In this document: positions 1 through 12,063 of the stretch, piece after piece
Layout: every line of letters begins with the position of its first letter
Position numbering within the stretch: the first letter of the stretch is position 1
Source of the DNA: Zychaea mexicana
Taxonomy: Eukaryota > Mucoromycota > Mucoromycetes > Mucorales > Lichtheimiaceae
Direction: 5' to 3'
Assembly: GCF_025766255.1 (NCBI RefSeq)
Contig: NW_026516768.1
Coordinates: 98,928-162,927, forward strand
Length of the DNA: 64,000 bases
The notes under the pieces: model-generated
What the model saw: the letters and a program-made list of their open reading frames with translations, nothing else
Databases searched by the model: none
What the model was told of the DNA's origin: nothing
Position numbers and translations under genes: made by a program

Positions 1-1035
1 ATCAATGTTGTCCTCGGGCACTTGCTTCCACTGTGCCAGGATCAGATCGTGGATGTCATCCGAGAAGTCGCCCTGTACAACAATTTCGTCTTGGTTCTGG
101 TTATTTTTGGCCACGGACGATCCACAGGCGAATCGGTTGGCAAACATCTTGGCTGCCTTTTTCAGCTCCACGTCTAGAACAGGAACACCACCCCTCAAAT
201 TCATTAACATCTACTAGCTCTTTCTCTCTGTCTCTCTCTCCTTATGCAAATCATAAATCTTCATAAAGCTCCAATTTAATAGTCGTAGACTCACCGAAAA
301 CTTCCAATCCATGCACGATCGTGACGCATTTCCTCTTTGTTCTCTCAACCCGCTTGACCGTCACTCGCGATGACTAGATACGTGATCTATTGTTAATGAT
401 GCATTGTACTGCTTACCCATCAAGCGTTACTACTTGCCTGCTTCTTTTGGTTTTCGCGCTCCAATTTGGCTTCCAACTTGGCTGACTTGTCCTTGACAAA
501 TGTTCTGCCAGATCGACCCTCGCCGCCAGCTGCCTCAGCACCAGTGCCTTCGACCGTTACTTGAGCAACCTTTTCCGTCACGGCTATTGTTTTAATCATT
601 TACACCAAGACATTCTCCTTTTAGTCAGTCCATAATGATCTCCTTTGTCCTTTCTTCCCCCACCCCTTTTTTTTTACACCAAAAAAAAAGGAATCCTTCT
701 TACCATCAACATCGTCGCCACCATACATCTTGTTGTACACGTCTTCGTGATTATCCTGGAGCCATTCTTTACATTTGTTCTGAGTACCACTGAATTCACA
801 GTACTACAGGGATATTGATCGTTTAGTTTACTCCAACAAACTGCAGTTTTTCTAGAATAATTGCTCGCTGATCGTGTTTATCCCCTCCCGAAATCTAACC
901 TCTGGTGGCATTGTGCAAACTAATAATGGCAAAGCTCAATGATTAGCCACTGTGGGAATGTGATTTTCCTTCTTTTATAACAAGGGTAAGCTTACCACCG
1001 CAGTATAAAACTTGTTGTCCCATCTCTACTCCCAT
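1..1035 (-). CDS. TMA22: DENR/Tma22-like translation factor, 5' part (runs off window start)
   Basis: Homologue of density-regulated protein DENR (yeast Tma22), which with MCT-1/Tma20 recycles 40S subunits and supports reinitiation. Exons read 5' to 3': 1035-996, 919-900, 803-704, 583-438, 373-295, 173-1; phases join without a stop to give about 186 residues. The N-terminus has the family's paired-cysteine zinc-binding pattern (YCG, VCTMPPE, YCEF, then NKCKEW). The segment VTVKRVERTKRKCVTIVHG followed by LEVF, then DVELKKAAKMFANRF, is the start of the SUI1 domain. The second exon is only 20 nt. The intron 437-374 begins GCAAGT (GC-AG) rather than GT; this choice keeps KKQSSRV aligned with the family, while a GT donor 4 nt downstream would need another acceptor. 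The C-terminal end lies outside the window. Confidence 0.93.
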
Positions 1036-4000
1036 GTGTGCGTGTGTGTATGTTAATGTAGAAAAAAAAAATCCTGCGCTATTATATTATGTGAGTCAAC
1101 TTTGACCGAGATTTCGACTGGATTTGAAATTTTGACGCGAAACGAGAAGGACCACACTCAATGGCACAGCAGGATGGTGTCCCCTCTTTTTAAGCATTGT
1201 TATTACTTCTTGCTACCGCTCAATACGACGTTGTCTGATATAAGACTCAACACTTCTCTTACCATACCTACAAATTATATGCGCCAGGAAACGGGGGTTA
1301 TATATACAAAGGCTTTTGCTACGAGCACTCCATCTCTGCCCTTAAAGGCACCCCACCAAATATGGAATTGAACATATTCATACTGTAAAGCCTAGCCTCT
1401 GGGCATGCTTCTTCAACTAGGTTAGCATTCTTCTGGTACTTCTATATAATATGATTCTCTACGTGCTTTCGTTGCTGTAGTTGTTAAGACTTATCAGGAT
1501 TGGTTCGCGGATTGGGCGATGCCTAACCTTTTTCTCTTTTGCCGGGGATAATTGTTTTTCGTTTCCTTTCTATCTGCATCTATGATAGGTTCTGGAGCCC
1601 AGACAAAAGATGAGGTTCTCCCAGCAATGGGAGGGTAGGGCAGGGGCCGCGACGATCTGTTCTGGAAATACGTGGTGAGTGATTGTTTCAAATGTTGCTT
1701 GTTTCACTATATACTTCAAGTATTATGGCTTTCTCTAACTTCTTTCTTTGATAGTCCTTTGGCTTGTCTGCAAATAATGCTTGTACCAACTATATATTGA
1801 CGGGATGTTCTATTACCTGATGATATATTCATACAAAATAAAAGACCAAGAGTCATCCTCGTATCATAATGATGTCTTTAAGTTAATTTTCTAAATCGTC
1901 TCAATGAAAGTGTATACTTATACTAGCCACGCGAACACGATATCCTACCGTCAACACACGACATCGTCTCTCTGAAGGAGTCGTAAGAATTCTTTGCCAA
2001 GTACGACATGTCTTCTTCTCCTACATGGATTAGGATTAAGGAAGTAGATGTCGTTGGGTGAAGCGTACACTATATACAACATATAGGTAATTTCATCACG
2101 CAGCAATATTATGAGCCATAAAAATCATGTACATCAATGGAAAATAAAACAGACGACCACTTCCATGGTGTGATCACTACGAAAAGGCTTTACGGAAGGC
2201 AGATGGGAGGGTAGTTTGCATTTGGAGTGTTGTGTCGAACATGATAAATAACACATATCATATCCTTTGAGCCGTCATTAAAGATTGCTGTGATTTCCCT
2301 TGTAACCTCACATGTGCGGACATCTCCCCATCCAGACAGATCTTGATGCTACACGGATTAGCTATGCTCAGGAAGAAGATGTCATAATATAGATCATGTA
2401 ATTCACATTAGCTACTATCTGAGACGTTTACTCGGATGAGCTCAATGAATATGTTCAATGCACATGCTGGTGAGTACTTTTGTTATCATGATAACCCGGT
2501 TTTAGATCCCATCGAGGTCTCGTTGACTTATTCTGTCTCTTTTGGTTTGTTTGATGTTACACTCACCATATCGCGTTCACAAATCTTAACTGCTGAGCAA
2601 TTGTTTAGACCTACGCAATGTCTATTTCGAGTATATAGATAACATGGACTTTATAGCGCCGGATTGACCAAGTCGGACATACACACGAGAAAAAACTTGG
2701 GATACATACACTGTGCTATGGAAAACAAATTTCAGCAATCTGTTTGACAAGCACGTTTTCCTCGGGGCTGAATCGTGCTTGTCGTACACACGATTTTACA
2801 GCACCAGTACTTTGCGAATGCAGTCATCAGCAGTTTGTGATGCTTCAACGGACTCATAAATCTTGGAAACGTATCAGTGTTTTGACCACCATCATCTCCA
2901 TCACAACAACAACAACAACCGCAGAAGCAGCAGCAACGCTGGTGAGCAAGAACAGGATTAGAAAGAGCGAGCAACAATAACACCCGCATCTCAGACAGTA
3001 GAGCTCGCACAACATAGTGCTGAGCCTTTCGACGTAAATGTCTGATTAGCAGAGGGTTTCGGCGGTTCGTCGAACTGATTTTCTTTTTCTTTTTAAATGT
3101 CTTATCTTATGGTCGACGGAAGGGTATTGCGCTGTTTGCTGTAATGGAGAGATCATCAACAGGGTTGAGCAGCCCGCAGCGGCACTGTAACCTGACAACA
3201 GCTCAAAGCTAAGATTCCCGATTTTTGAGTGAAATTCAAAGAGGTGTGAGAATTGACGGATCCTGCATTTACGTAAACCGTCAACTCCTATGTATTAAGT
3301 ACATAAAAAATAAGCACTGGCTATGGTGTGCTTGCATTTCGGTAGAATACCTTCGCCACAGATTTTATTATACTATAAAAGAGAATACAGAGCGCAAACA
3401 CATATATGAATACACTGTGGTAAAACACATCATTACACTACCTAAATCATCATCAGAATAAGGTACTCGGCTAAAAATCAACCAAAAGCATACACAGCAA
3501 TTACCACGGCAACCAGCCAAGCACTGTAGCTTGGAAACAATCCAACCGAATTGTATACATTATACTCGGACGATCCAGCTTTTGTAAGGGTATAACCCGA
3601 TATGGACTGACGCGTTATGATGCATAGACGTATGTCATTTGTGATCTCTTAAATCTCTTATCTTTATCAAGAAAAGGGCGGCTGATGATGCACTCAGAAT
3701 GGATGTCTTGTCACCACAAGTTCTATTGGCGAATTCAAATCCAAAAGAAAAGGAAAAGTATCTGGAAAGGAGGGGATTGGGGTATGATAGCGGATAGTGT
3801 TATGCAAGTTGTTTAATATGATATCTTATCACCAGCATGACTGAGCGTGTATTGGATTGGGTTGGAGTAAATGTGTGCTGAACGCCGTAGCCAGCGTCTT
3901 CTCATACGAGTATATGCCCACGGCAATCAGCGATTGCCGATCGTCCAAGCCCGCAATGATGGATGTGGGCAGCTTTAAACAAATTGTCAAATTATAGACC

Positions 4001-7000
4001 AGCATGGCTGTTTTCGGTTAATCAAGGGGTTGAAAGGGGCGTGGCGAGCGAAACAAACCATTAAACTGGTTCTCTCAGCTTAGAACAGCTTGCCTTAAGC
4101 GCCGTTGTTGCTAGAGTCCATACCCTCCCAACAAATTCTTTCCTTTCGATTATTTCGCGAGCAGAACTACGCGACGACAGAAATGTAAAAAAAGGAAAGG
4201 TGCAAAGTGCATTCCAAAGTGTGATAAAGCGCGTTGCGATCGTGTTACTGTCGTCTGTCATTGTTGTGCGCTTTGTTTAGCACGGAGCTGTGGGTGGGCC
4301 AAAAAATAAGGAACTTGTCAAGCACACGAAAAAAAGGCAAAGCAAAAAAAATAAATAAAGCGGTAGAACGTTTATGAGAAGAGTGCGAAAAGAAAAAGAT
4401 TGTTTTATTTTGTTTATCATTTTCTTATTTGTGTGTAATAATGTGTGTAATAAATAATAGTATTAATAATCTGTTCGTTCCTCACCCTCCACTGACCCGC
4501 ACTGGTACATTGCAGTCATCTCTTCATGGCGGACCACTGAGCCCATCCAATCATCAGAAAACTCTGAACAATCGCCAGCACTGGCACGGAACTGATCATA
4601 GCACGGACAGTGACTCCCGCGCATACAGCCCAACGCCTTTCCAAAACGAACTAAAGTGAAGAAAAAAAAAGAAGTAAAAGAAAAGCGAAACTGCTCGCTT
4701 TATATAGACGTTTTTTGACTGTCACGCTCGGGACTTCAAAAAGTTCCACCAAGTTCCATGGATTTTCATTGGCTCTTGCTTAATAGTATGGCTTTCAGCA
4801 TATGGCTCAAAGGGACTATCACGAAAGGAAAAGAAAGGGGGTGTGCTTGGTGGTCAAGTAAACAAATGTGCTGCGGCGGTAGTGGTACGTGTCTCTCACC
4901 ATGCGGAGCTGTACCCTCCGACGATGGTATCGGCGCTTGTTTGTGAGTGGGGCCGTGCACGGCACCGTGTCAAGCGAAAACAAAGACACGAATGCGAATG
5001 AGCATGTACATTCACGTAAGAAATACTTTTCTGTGAGCAGGTATGCAGAATAATATCAACGTGCGCTGGTAGACTGAGACGCATTCAACTGGTAAAATAG
5101 TAGTGTCCTTGCATGTCTGGGATGGTTATGGACGACCATAGATGAACAGCAGCCTACGCTGACAGCACACACTGTATAGCAGCACAATCCTATCTATTAT
5201 CCTTCCTATACCATGATATGCATATAAGCAACCATATTGAAATATTCAGTTCATGATGGGACGATCTTTTCGTTTCTATGGCAACATGTTTGTGACGCTG
5301 GTAGTACATGCTTTCTACCCTGGCATCGATTGGCCCTGATCCAACATTTGTATATATCCAGAACACGCCGGAGTGGCTGCGCATCTTATTCAGCATAATC
5401 TTGATGTATATTATGCTAGAGCATTACAAATACTAAATGGCAGTAGAGTTTTAAGTATGTACTCTTTCCTACAGATGGAGAGTGTTGGCAAGACAGCGAT
5501 TAAAACGGTTCTTTACTTTTTTTCTATGATATCTCGTACACTACACACGCAAAATCAACGACAATGATTAAAAGAAACGTTGGTGACGCATTGGAAAAAA
5601 AAAGTTGGAGATCATTGAAAAATGAAAGGTTTATATTTTGGAAAGAGAAAAACTGAAGTACATAGCCTGATGGATGCCCCCCCAAGGTCAAAGGTGGGGA
5701 TCGTGTCCGTAGCAAAGGCCATATACAAACCTTTTCTTAAGTTACAAAAATCGCTACCAATGTGGAAAGGAAAGCGAAGTTCAACAACGTAATGATGAAG
5801 CAGTGGCAGCATTGAAAATTTTTTCTGTCGCGGATAAGTCGACGCTCGCGAGTGAATTCATCAAGTTTCAATTCTTGCATTGTGAATTTGCTAGTGTGTT
5901 CGTCTGATATGATATCGTTATATTCTGATCCTTGTTCAACAAGTGCTTTCCGAGCCTAATGTTCATTGTTTGTTGTACTTGGTAAAATGCAAAAATGGTA
6001 CGTAAAAGTTCAGCCTTTGAATTCCTTAAAAACCAGTGTTGTTTGCGCATTACTGTACGCTAAATAGAATGTATCAGTATCTGCATGATACTAGTCCTAT
6101 CAGTAAAAGTAAAAGCATATGCAAACTAGTAACTAGTGGACTGTAAGCCTTTATGCTCTTCTCTGCCCCATTACAGAGCTACTAATAGCATATCATTTTT
6201 ACGCTCCCTGTGCGTATAATACGAGCATATCTACATTTATAAATTGCTTATGTCGTTTCCGAATTACTGCTAAGAAGGAGCATCCATCCCTTATATTTTA
6301 TTTTACGATGCTTCACTATCATAGATAAAACGTTCTTCACAATTCAACGCGCGAAGCTATTGAAAGCGCAAAATGGTCGTAAAGATGATTTGGGTATCAA
6401 TTGTAAACAGCTTCTGGTAGTGATAATGAGGCTCGTCATTTTTCTGTTATCATATTCGGGCACCGTTACGGGCATTTATCCAGAGAATGATCATCTATAG
6501 CATTATACAAAACGTACCATCTTGCCTTTATGCTTCGCTAATGTCGAGCCGTCGTAAGGGCCCTTTTTAATTATTATCGGTGTTTGGGAGAATCTTCTAA
6601 ATGATAAGTGTAAGTCCTGGACAGCTTGATAGTAGCACCCACATGAACTAATGAAACATTAAAAGCATCATCAATTCACCATCGTATAGCTTTGAGAGAA
6701 AGAAGAAACTGCATAGAGATATTGTGCAAGTGATCCATCATACGTTGTTTGATTCAAAAGAATGTAATTGATCAAACGGCAACATCCTGCTGGTGAATAA
6801 CCTTGTTGTACATCGTGTAATTTGTAAACTTTAGCATCAGTAGCACTAATATTGCTGCTCAATTGTGGGTCGTTTTTGCGTCCGTCACTAATGCTACTTG
6901 AGCAGATGCTTTAGCTAACAAGCATCAGGTTGGAGCTGCCATCATCTTCTCCCCGAAAGCGAGGAGCACACTCAAAGGGATAATGACAGGTTCACAATTT

Positions 7001-8825
7001 TTCAAAAGAAGAAAGCATAAATAAACGTGACAACATCTTTGTAGACTATTGGTAAAGAACAAGTGCTTTTGTTGGAATGTGCATATCATACATCATTCTT
7101 GTATAAAAGCCTGTCAGGAGTAAATAAGAAAACAATTTATGAAAAACAATATATATCACGACATGAGCTGCATAATACCTGCCTAAAAACTTATGATGAC
7201 TACTTGTTTGCCTTTTAATAATGCTACAACTCCTCCTTAGTTGACAGAGAGAAATGGACGCTGAGCATGGTACACATTTGTAGCAGCGAGTGGTGTGTGG
7301 ATGACGACGAAGTGTCATTTTCATATTCTAACAACACTAACAACGAAGAAGGGATCAATTCTTCAACAACGTATAGTATGGATTATTCCGATCTTGTTCA
7401 AATGCGCGCACACAGTTCTTCTTTGTCTTTTTAGTTATCACATCATGAGTGCATTTTAGTACATGTGGGGAAGCGGCAAACTTAAATCGCTTTTTATTCT
7501 TCCCTTCCCCTGATAGTTCGCCATCCTTGTTTTTTCACCCTTGAACTTTGGCAGCAGTGGTGTCTGGAAAAAAGGGGGGAACGGACAAGACGCGAGATAG
7601 TAGAGCCCCTTTACGTCCGCTATGCAGCACGGATGCAGGATCTTACTCCGAGTAACACACTTTGCTGCACTTCTTGAACTTTGCTGATAGTTGTTCACTA
7701 ATTACAGAAGAGACTTTACAGTAAGGAGGCCAAAATTGTAAATTGATTGTTGTGATCAAGAATTTCTCTGACTGTTGAAAAGAGTACTAGCAGTATATGC
7801 AGGATCGTCAACCAGTTGTTAGGCTCTCGTAAATCCAAGAATGTCAATATAACGACAAACGGCGGGTGGACGATGATAGATCAACAAAGCATGTTTTGCA
7901 GTGGACTCGGAAACCATTTTCTTTATCATGCTCTGTTTAAGTACGCAGACGTTTTTTCTTGCAGAATGATGCGGTTTCAATATCTGACTTTTTCTTTTTG
8001 CGCATAGCGCAGGATAAATCCTCCTCCTTTGAAAATTCACTCCCCAGATATACAATACGGGAACGACGATAGATGACCGCTAAAAAAAAGGAGTCCAGAA
8101 CTACCTGAAACCTCCACGACAATCATATTTCACTCGGAACCAAGAATATTTGCGTGGTATTGGTTTAATAAATCCCGCTTTTTTAAAACGATAAACGACG
8201 TAATTCCACTATGGTGTGCGATAGATAGAAAGATAGGTAAAAGCATCGAGACCGTTTTTTTGTGCTGGCTTACGAGGGGTTTACCACATATTTCATCTAG
8301 TTTTTTTTTTTGCAAAGTCATATTAGGACGATTGTAATATGTAGCACATAACTAATGCATCCCGCCAAATGAATGTTCTCGACAATTCAATCAATTTTTG
8401 ACAGATAATGAATCTGACATCATACAAAGATAGACTAGTTTCACAGATAATTGAGCAATTTGATCATTTACCTTTAGTGGTGGCGCTGGTAGTACATTTC
8501 AATAATGAAGCCCGATAAATAAAAAAGCAAAAAGCTTATCTGACTATGCAGGTCCATCAAGTATGCAGCTGAGGGTGCTGCTATTACCGCTGCAGAGTGA
8601 TCATGCTTGCACGTACAGTCTGTGCTAATGATGACTGTACGTATGCAGCCATAGCAACAGCTGTTATCTCATCCAGAAGTAACAAGTAGTTACTGTACGT
8701 AGCAACAACAAGCCATAGGCCACACTTGGACATGAAACGACAACAGAGTGAGGAAATTATATTTCCTTATGAGTGTCAGCAGCCTTGGGAATTTTGATTT
8801 CTTTCTTGATATTACTAGCGATAGT
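1036..8825. other. Gene-poor AT-rich interval
   Basis: No convincing gene is seen in this 7.8 kb. Open frames are short, lack family motifs and have the AT-rich composition of the flanks. A GC-richer island near 3835-4261 on the minus strand could be short exons: a methionine-started 58-codon frame beginning near 4007 contains LPTSIIAGLDDRQSLIAVG. Family and splice structure could not be settled. Several palindromic TACTGTACG-like words occur near 8610-8700. No tRNA-like B-box arrangement with a matching T-stem was found. Confidence 0.5.
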
Positions 8826-10846
8826 ATGCGGAAGACGGCGATGAGAAAATTCTTTTTATCGTTATACTTCCTTATCGCTGCATGGAGCACCATTGCTAGT
8901 GGTAATACCGAGTCCCACTTTCATAGATTGCCATTCGTTTCACTTTGTTATATATCTAACATTTCGCGGGTGGCGCTTTTGGGGTGGATTGTGCTTAGCC
9001 TACAAGCAAGCGAACAAGCCAATTGTCCTGTGGCATGGCATGGGCGATACATGTTGCAACCCTGAGTCCATGGGACGCCTTAAGGATCTGATACAGCGAT
9101 TACTGCCCGGAACATTTGTTCATAGCATTCAAGTTGGAGAGGGCTCTCAGGAGGACCATGAAGCGGGGTTCTTTGGCCAAGTGAATAAGCAGGTGTGAGA
9201 TGCTTCTCTTTTGTTTGTGGGAAGGTGGTGGTGGGGGGGGGGACAAGGGCTCAGTAGTCAAAGCCATACAACTTTTTGACAACGAATATAATAACGTATA
9301 CTCCTCGCGCATAGATCGATTTAGTATGCGAACAGTTGGCCAGTATTCCCGAGCTCGCGGAAGGATTCAATGGAGTCGGGTTTTCACAGGTAAGGCGAAG
9401 AGATGGGTAAACAATTAAGGAGCCTATTGAGGAGGTTGAAAGGTCGAGGTTCCAGACAGGTTCATTTATCGTTCAAACCACAACTGGAAATTATTTTTTG
9501 TATGCAATGTGGGTTTCATAGGGAGGTCTGTTCCTAAGGTAGGCAGCAAAAAGAAGAAGAAAGATAAAATAAGGGGTGGCGGGGTCCAAGATGAAGGGAA
9601 GTGGAGAGAGTGCGTCTAAGGGCCATGCTACGTCCTTGCTAAGCAAAATCTGTAGAGGCTATGTTCAACGCTGCAATCGACCCGCCGTTCATCGACTTAT
9701 CACGTTTGGGTCCCCGCATGGAGGTATGCTAAATAAGGTGTGGTGGGCTTTTTACATTTTTCATTCAACCGGGACTAAATATGATGGACTCCACTCACCA
9801 TTCTGGCCTTGTCTTTGGCTCTTGGGCTAAGGTGTTACGGTAAAGCCATCGTTGTTTTCTGGATAAGAGAGGGTACTCAGTGAGGTGTGTATCACAAGAA
9901 AAAGGAATTGATCTTTTTTCTTTTTCTTTATGCCAGGACATCCCCAACTGCATGAACCCTAGTGACCTGACTTGCAGGCTGATGCGGTCGATGGTACGAT
10001 ACGGTGCTTATTCTGGCTACGTGCAACATCGAGTGATACAGGCTCAGTATTTTAAAGATCCAAGAAATATACAAGGTTTGAGTTTTGGCTGGGTTGTATG
10101 ACAAAGGCCAAAATACACACACACAGCCCAGAGCGGGGTTATCGTGACAAGAAGACTGAAATAGCATTGCGAACAGGTTACCTGGAACGCAACATCTTCT
10201 TACCAAATATCAACAACGAGCTGCAAGATGCCAGAAACACGACATACAGAGACAACCTGGCTGCCCTAGACGCATTCGTAATGGTTCGATTTGCAGATGA
10301 TGCCATGGTGAAGCCAGGAGAAACTGCAGTGAGTTCACTAAAAAGCCCACAGATGAGCTGGAAGGTTCGGGTATGACTGACACAGAGAGAATATACTCAC
10401 AGTGGTTCTGGACATACGCTGAGGACGGGGTGCTCGTGCCGTTGGTGAATCAAACCCTGTACAAGGAAGACTGGCTCGGATTGCGAAAATTGGGGGGTCG
10501 CTTAAAGTTCCTGGTGAGTCCAGGCCAACACGTAAGTGATTTTCTTAGGATCTACCCAAAAAGAAAGACAGATTAAACTAACAGTACTTGGCGGGACGGT
10601 GCTGATGGGGTGCAGATGCAAATATCCGACGAATTCTTCGAAGCACAGATTGTGTGGCCTTACCTTGCTGCGGATAGTCATGGTAACCATTACGACACTG
10701 ACGACAGCAGCAATATCATTATTATTAGTAGCAACGATAGCAGTATATGTATTAGCGGCAGTGGCACTGCTGCTACTAGTAGTGATAGTGCTGCTAGTGT
10801 TGCTGCTACGCCTCCTCGTCTTGTATACCAGCAAGAACAAAAATAA
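8826..10846 (+). CDS. PPT1: Palmitoyl-protein thioesterase 1-like, lysosomal/vacuolar depalmitoylase
   Basis: Removes fatty acyl groups from cysteines of S-acylated proteins in the lysosome or vacuole. Exons: 8826-8901, 8999-9192, 9315-9389, 9522-9538, 9656-9723, 9832-9839, 9937-10075, 10177-10328, 10403-10531, 10616-10846; all phases agree and give 362 residues. A hydrophobic signal peptide opens the protein; ATG 8841 is an alternative start in the same frame. Family blocks run in order: VLWHGMGDTCCNPESMG, the nucleophile elbow GFSQ/GG split by an intron, FGSPHGGVTDIPNC, the acid-region block VMVRFADDAMVKP, and SPGQH supplying the catalytic histidine. Two coding exons are only 17 nt and 8 nt; both are needed to restore GGLFLR and GGVTDIPNC. 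The tail after WPYL is low-complexity S/A/T and longer than in the animal enzyme. Confidence 0.93.
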
Positions 10847-10947
10847 AAATAACAAAAACAGCGTCATGCCTTTTTCGGTTCTTGGCATAAGCCCGTCGAT
10901 CTCACAGCTTAGCCGCCTTTCCCGTTTAGTTAAACTCCGTCACCTTT

Positions 10948-10957
10948 TATATATAAA
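10948..10957 (+). promoter_or_regulatory. TATA box of the secreted-protein gene
   Basis: TATATATAAA lies 135-144 bp upstream of the ATG at 11092, followed by a C/T-rich stretch and a short A/C-rich leader, a common fungal core-promoter layout. Strong expression is inferred only. Confidence 0.55.
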
Positions 10958-11091
10958 GGGGCCTGTGGATCCCCCTTCCTCCACACTTTTTCCGCATCGT
11001 TCTCTTTTTTACCTTTTTGCGTTTGCACTTGTTGTTCTTCGCTTCTCTTTCTTTTTCTCTCACATCGACAATACACCACACACACAACATA

Positions 11092-12063
11092 ATGAGGCTA
11101 TCACTACCTCTTGTTATTGCGTGTGCAGTACTCTATACATCCATTGACGCACGCCCCATTCGACAAGAATCCTCTGCGTTATTAATAGACGAGACTGACT
11201 TTTCCGAAGACGATATCGATGGCCGTTCATCCGAAGAGACTCTCAACGACATTGACGACGATCAGGACATTTCGAACGCCGCATCGCCCGCCTCGGGAGT
11301 CCAGGTCGACCGCTTTGCGCAAATGATTGCTACGCATTGGCAGTTCGACCACCTCGATACCATAAAAACCAACAGCTACGATCACATTGCCTCACAAATG
11401 CGCGAACACGTCGAGATAACGATGCATCCAATGACGACAACGACAACGACAACGACAACTACTACGACTACGACTACAACGAGTATACCATCGGATAACC
11501 AAGCACAGCAGCAAATTCCAATTCTGCAATCCGGTGCGTACGATGTAATGGACCTCGACATTCTCAAAGCCCAGATTTTTGGAGCCATTCAGGCACATAT
11601 TGGAGGTCGATTGCCCCTAGTATGGGACCAATTAGGCGATAAGTTGGGAAAACAAGCCATTGAAACCTATGTTCGTCGGCTCGTACTCAACCATTGCGGC
11701 GAAGAAGACCTAGACGACAGCAGCGCAGACCATGTGGACCGCAATTGCCTTGTCGAGCATGGCGACCAGCTTTTGGCAGAAATTGATCGCTATGTGGTGC
11801 GGCATCTCGCCAATGTCTTTGATATCATGAACGCCGAATTCCTGCCACATCTTCTGCAGCATACCGCCAAAGACCTTGGACAGGTGCTTGATTACTTCAA
11901 TACGGCGTTTCTGAAGGACGACATGCAGCTGTCTCTACGGGTCTTGCCATGGAAACACGCCGAGCAACGATCGCATTTACACGATTTTGCTGCGTTGGCA
12001 CGCAACAGTCCGGACCACGCCTCGGATATCGTCGACTACTACGCAAACCTCGCCCGTATCTAA
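11092..12063 (+). CDS. Secreted protein of unknown function with a threonine run
   Basis: Intronless, 323 residues. I do not recognise a family. The start at 11092 is preferred over an in-frame ATG at 11017 because it follows an A/C-rich leader and places a clean signal peptide (MRLSLPLVIACAVLYTSIDA) at the N-terminus. Next come an acidic S/D/E-rich segment (about residues 30-70) and an uninterrupted run of 16 threonines encoded by mixed ACN codons. The C-terminal 190 residues are predicted largely helical and contain only two cysteines (in NHCGEE and RNCLVE), which could form one disulphide. A TATA box lies upstream. The Thr run suggests O-mannosylation. The protein may be extracellular or wall-associated; this is inference. 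Confidence 0.8.
   Translation: MRLSLPLVIACAVLYTSIDARPIRQESSALLIDETDFSEDDIDGRSSEETLNDIDDDQDISNAASPASGVQVDRFAQMIATHWQFDHLDTIKTNSYDHIASQMREHVEITMHPMTTTTTTTTTTTTTTTTSIPSDNQAQQQIPILQSGAYDVMDLDILKAQIFGAIQAHIGGRLPLVWDQLGDKLGKQAIETYVRRLVLNHCGEEDLDDSSADHVDRNCLVEHGDQLLAEIDRYVVRHLANVFDIMNAEFLPHLLQHTAKDLGQVLDYFNTAFLKDDMQLSLRVLPWKHAEQRSHLHDFAALARNSPDHASDIVDYYANLARI

Noticed and set aside
1930..2390. Possible diverged tandem duplication of about 330 bp
   Set aside because: Only short patches around CTACA-GGATTAG and AAGATGTC align by eye; too weak without an alignment.
2732..3010. Minus-strand 92-codon frame with signal-peptide-like start and a cysteine run
   Set aside because: The Cys run comes from a CAA/CAG-type simple repeat read on the opposite strand; the rest has no cysteine framework and there is no promoter or splice support.
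10536..11147. 203-codon plus-strand frame with hydrophobic centre
   Set aside because: Overlaps the PPT1 last exon, the TATA box and the start of the next gene; mostly simple-repeat translation. Kept only as a question about the PPT1 tail.
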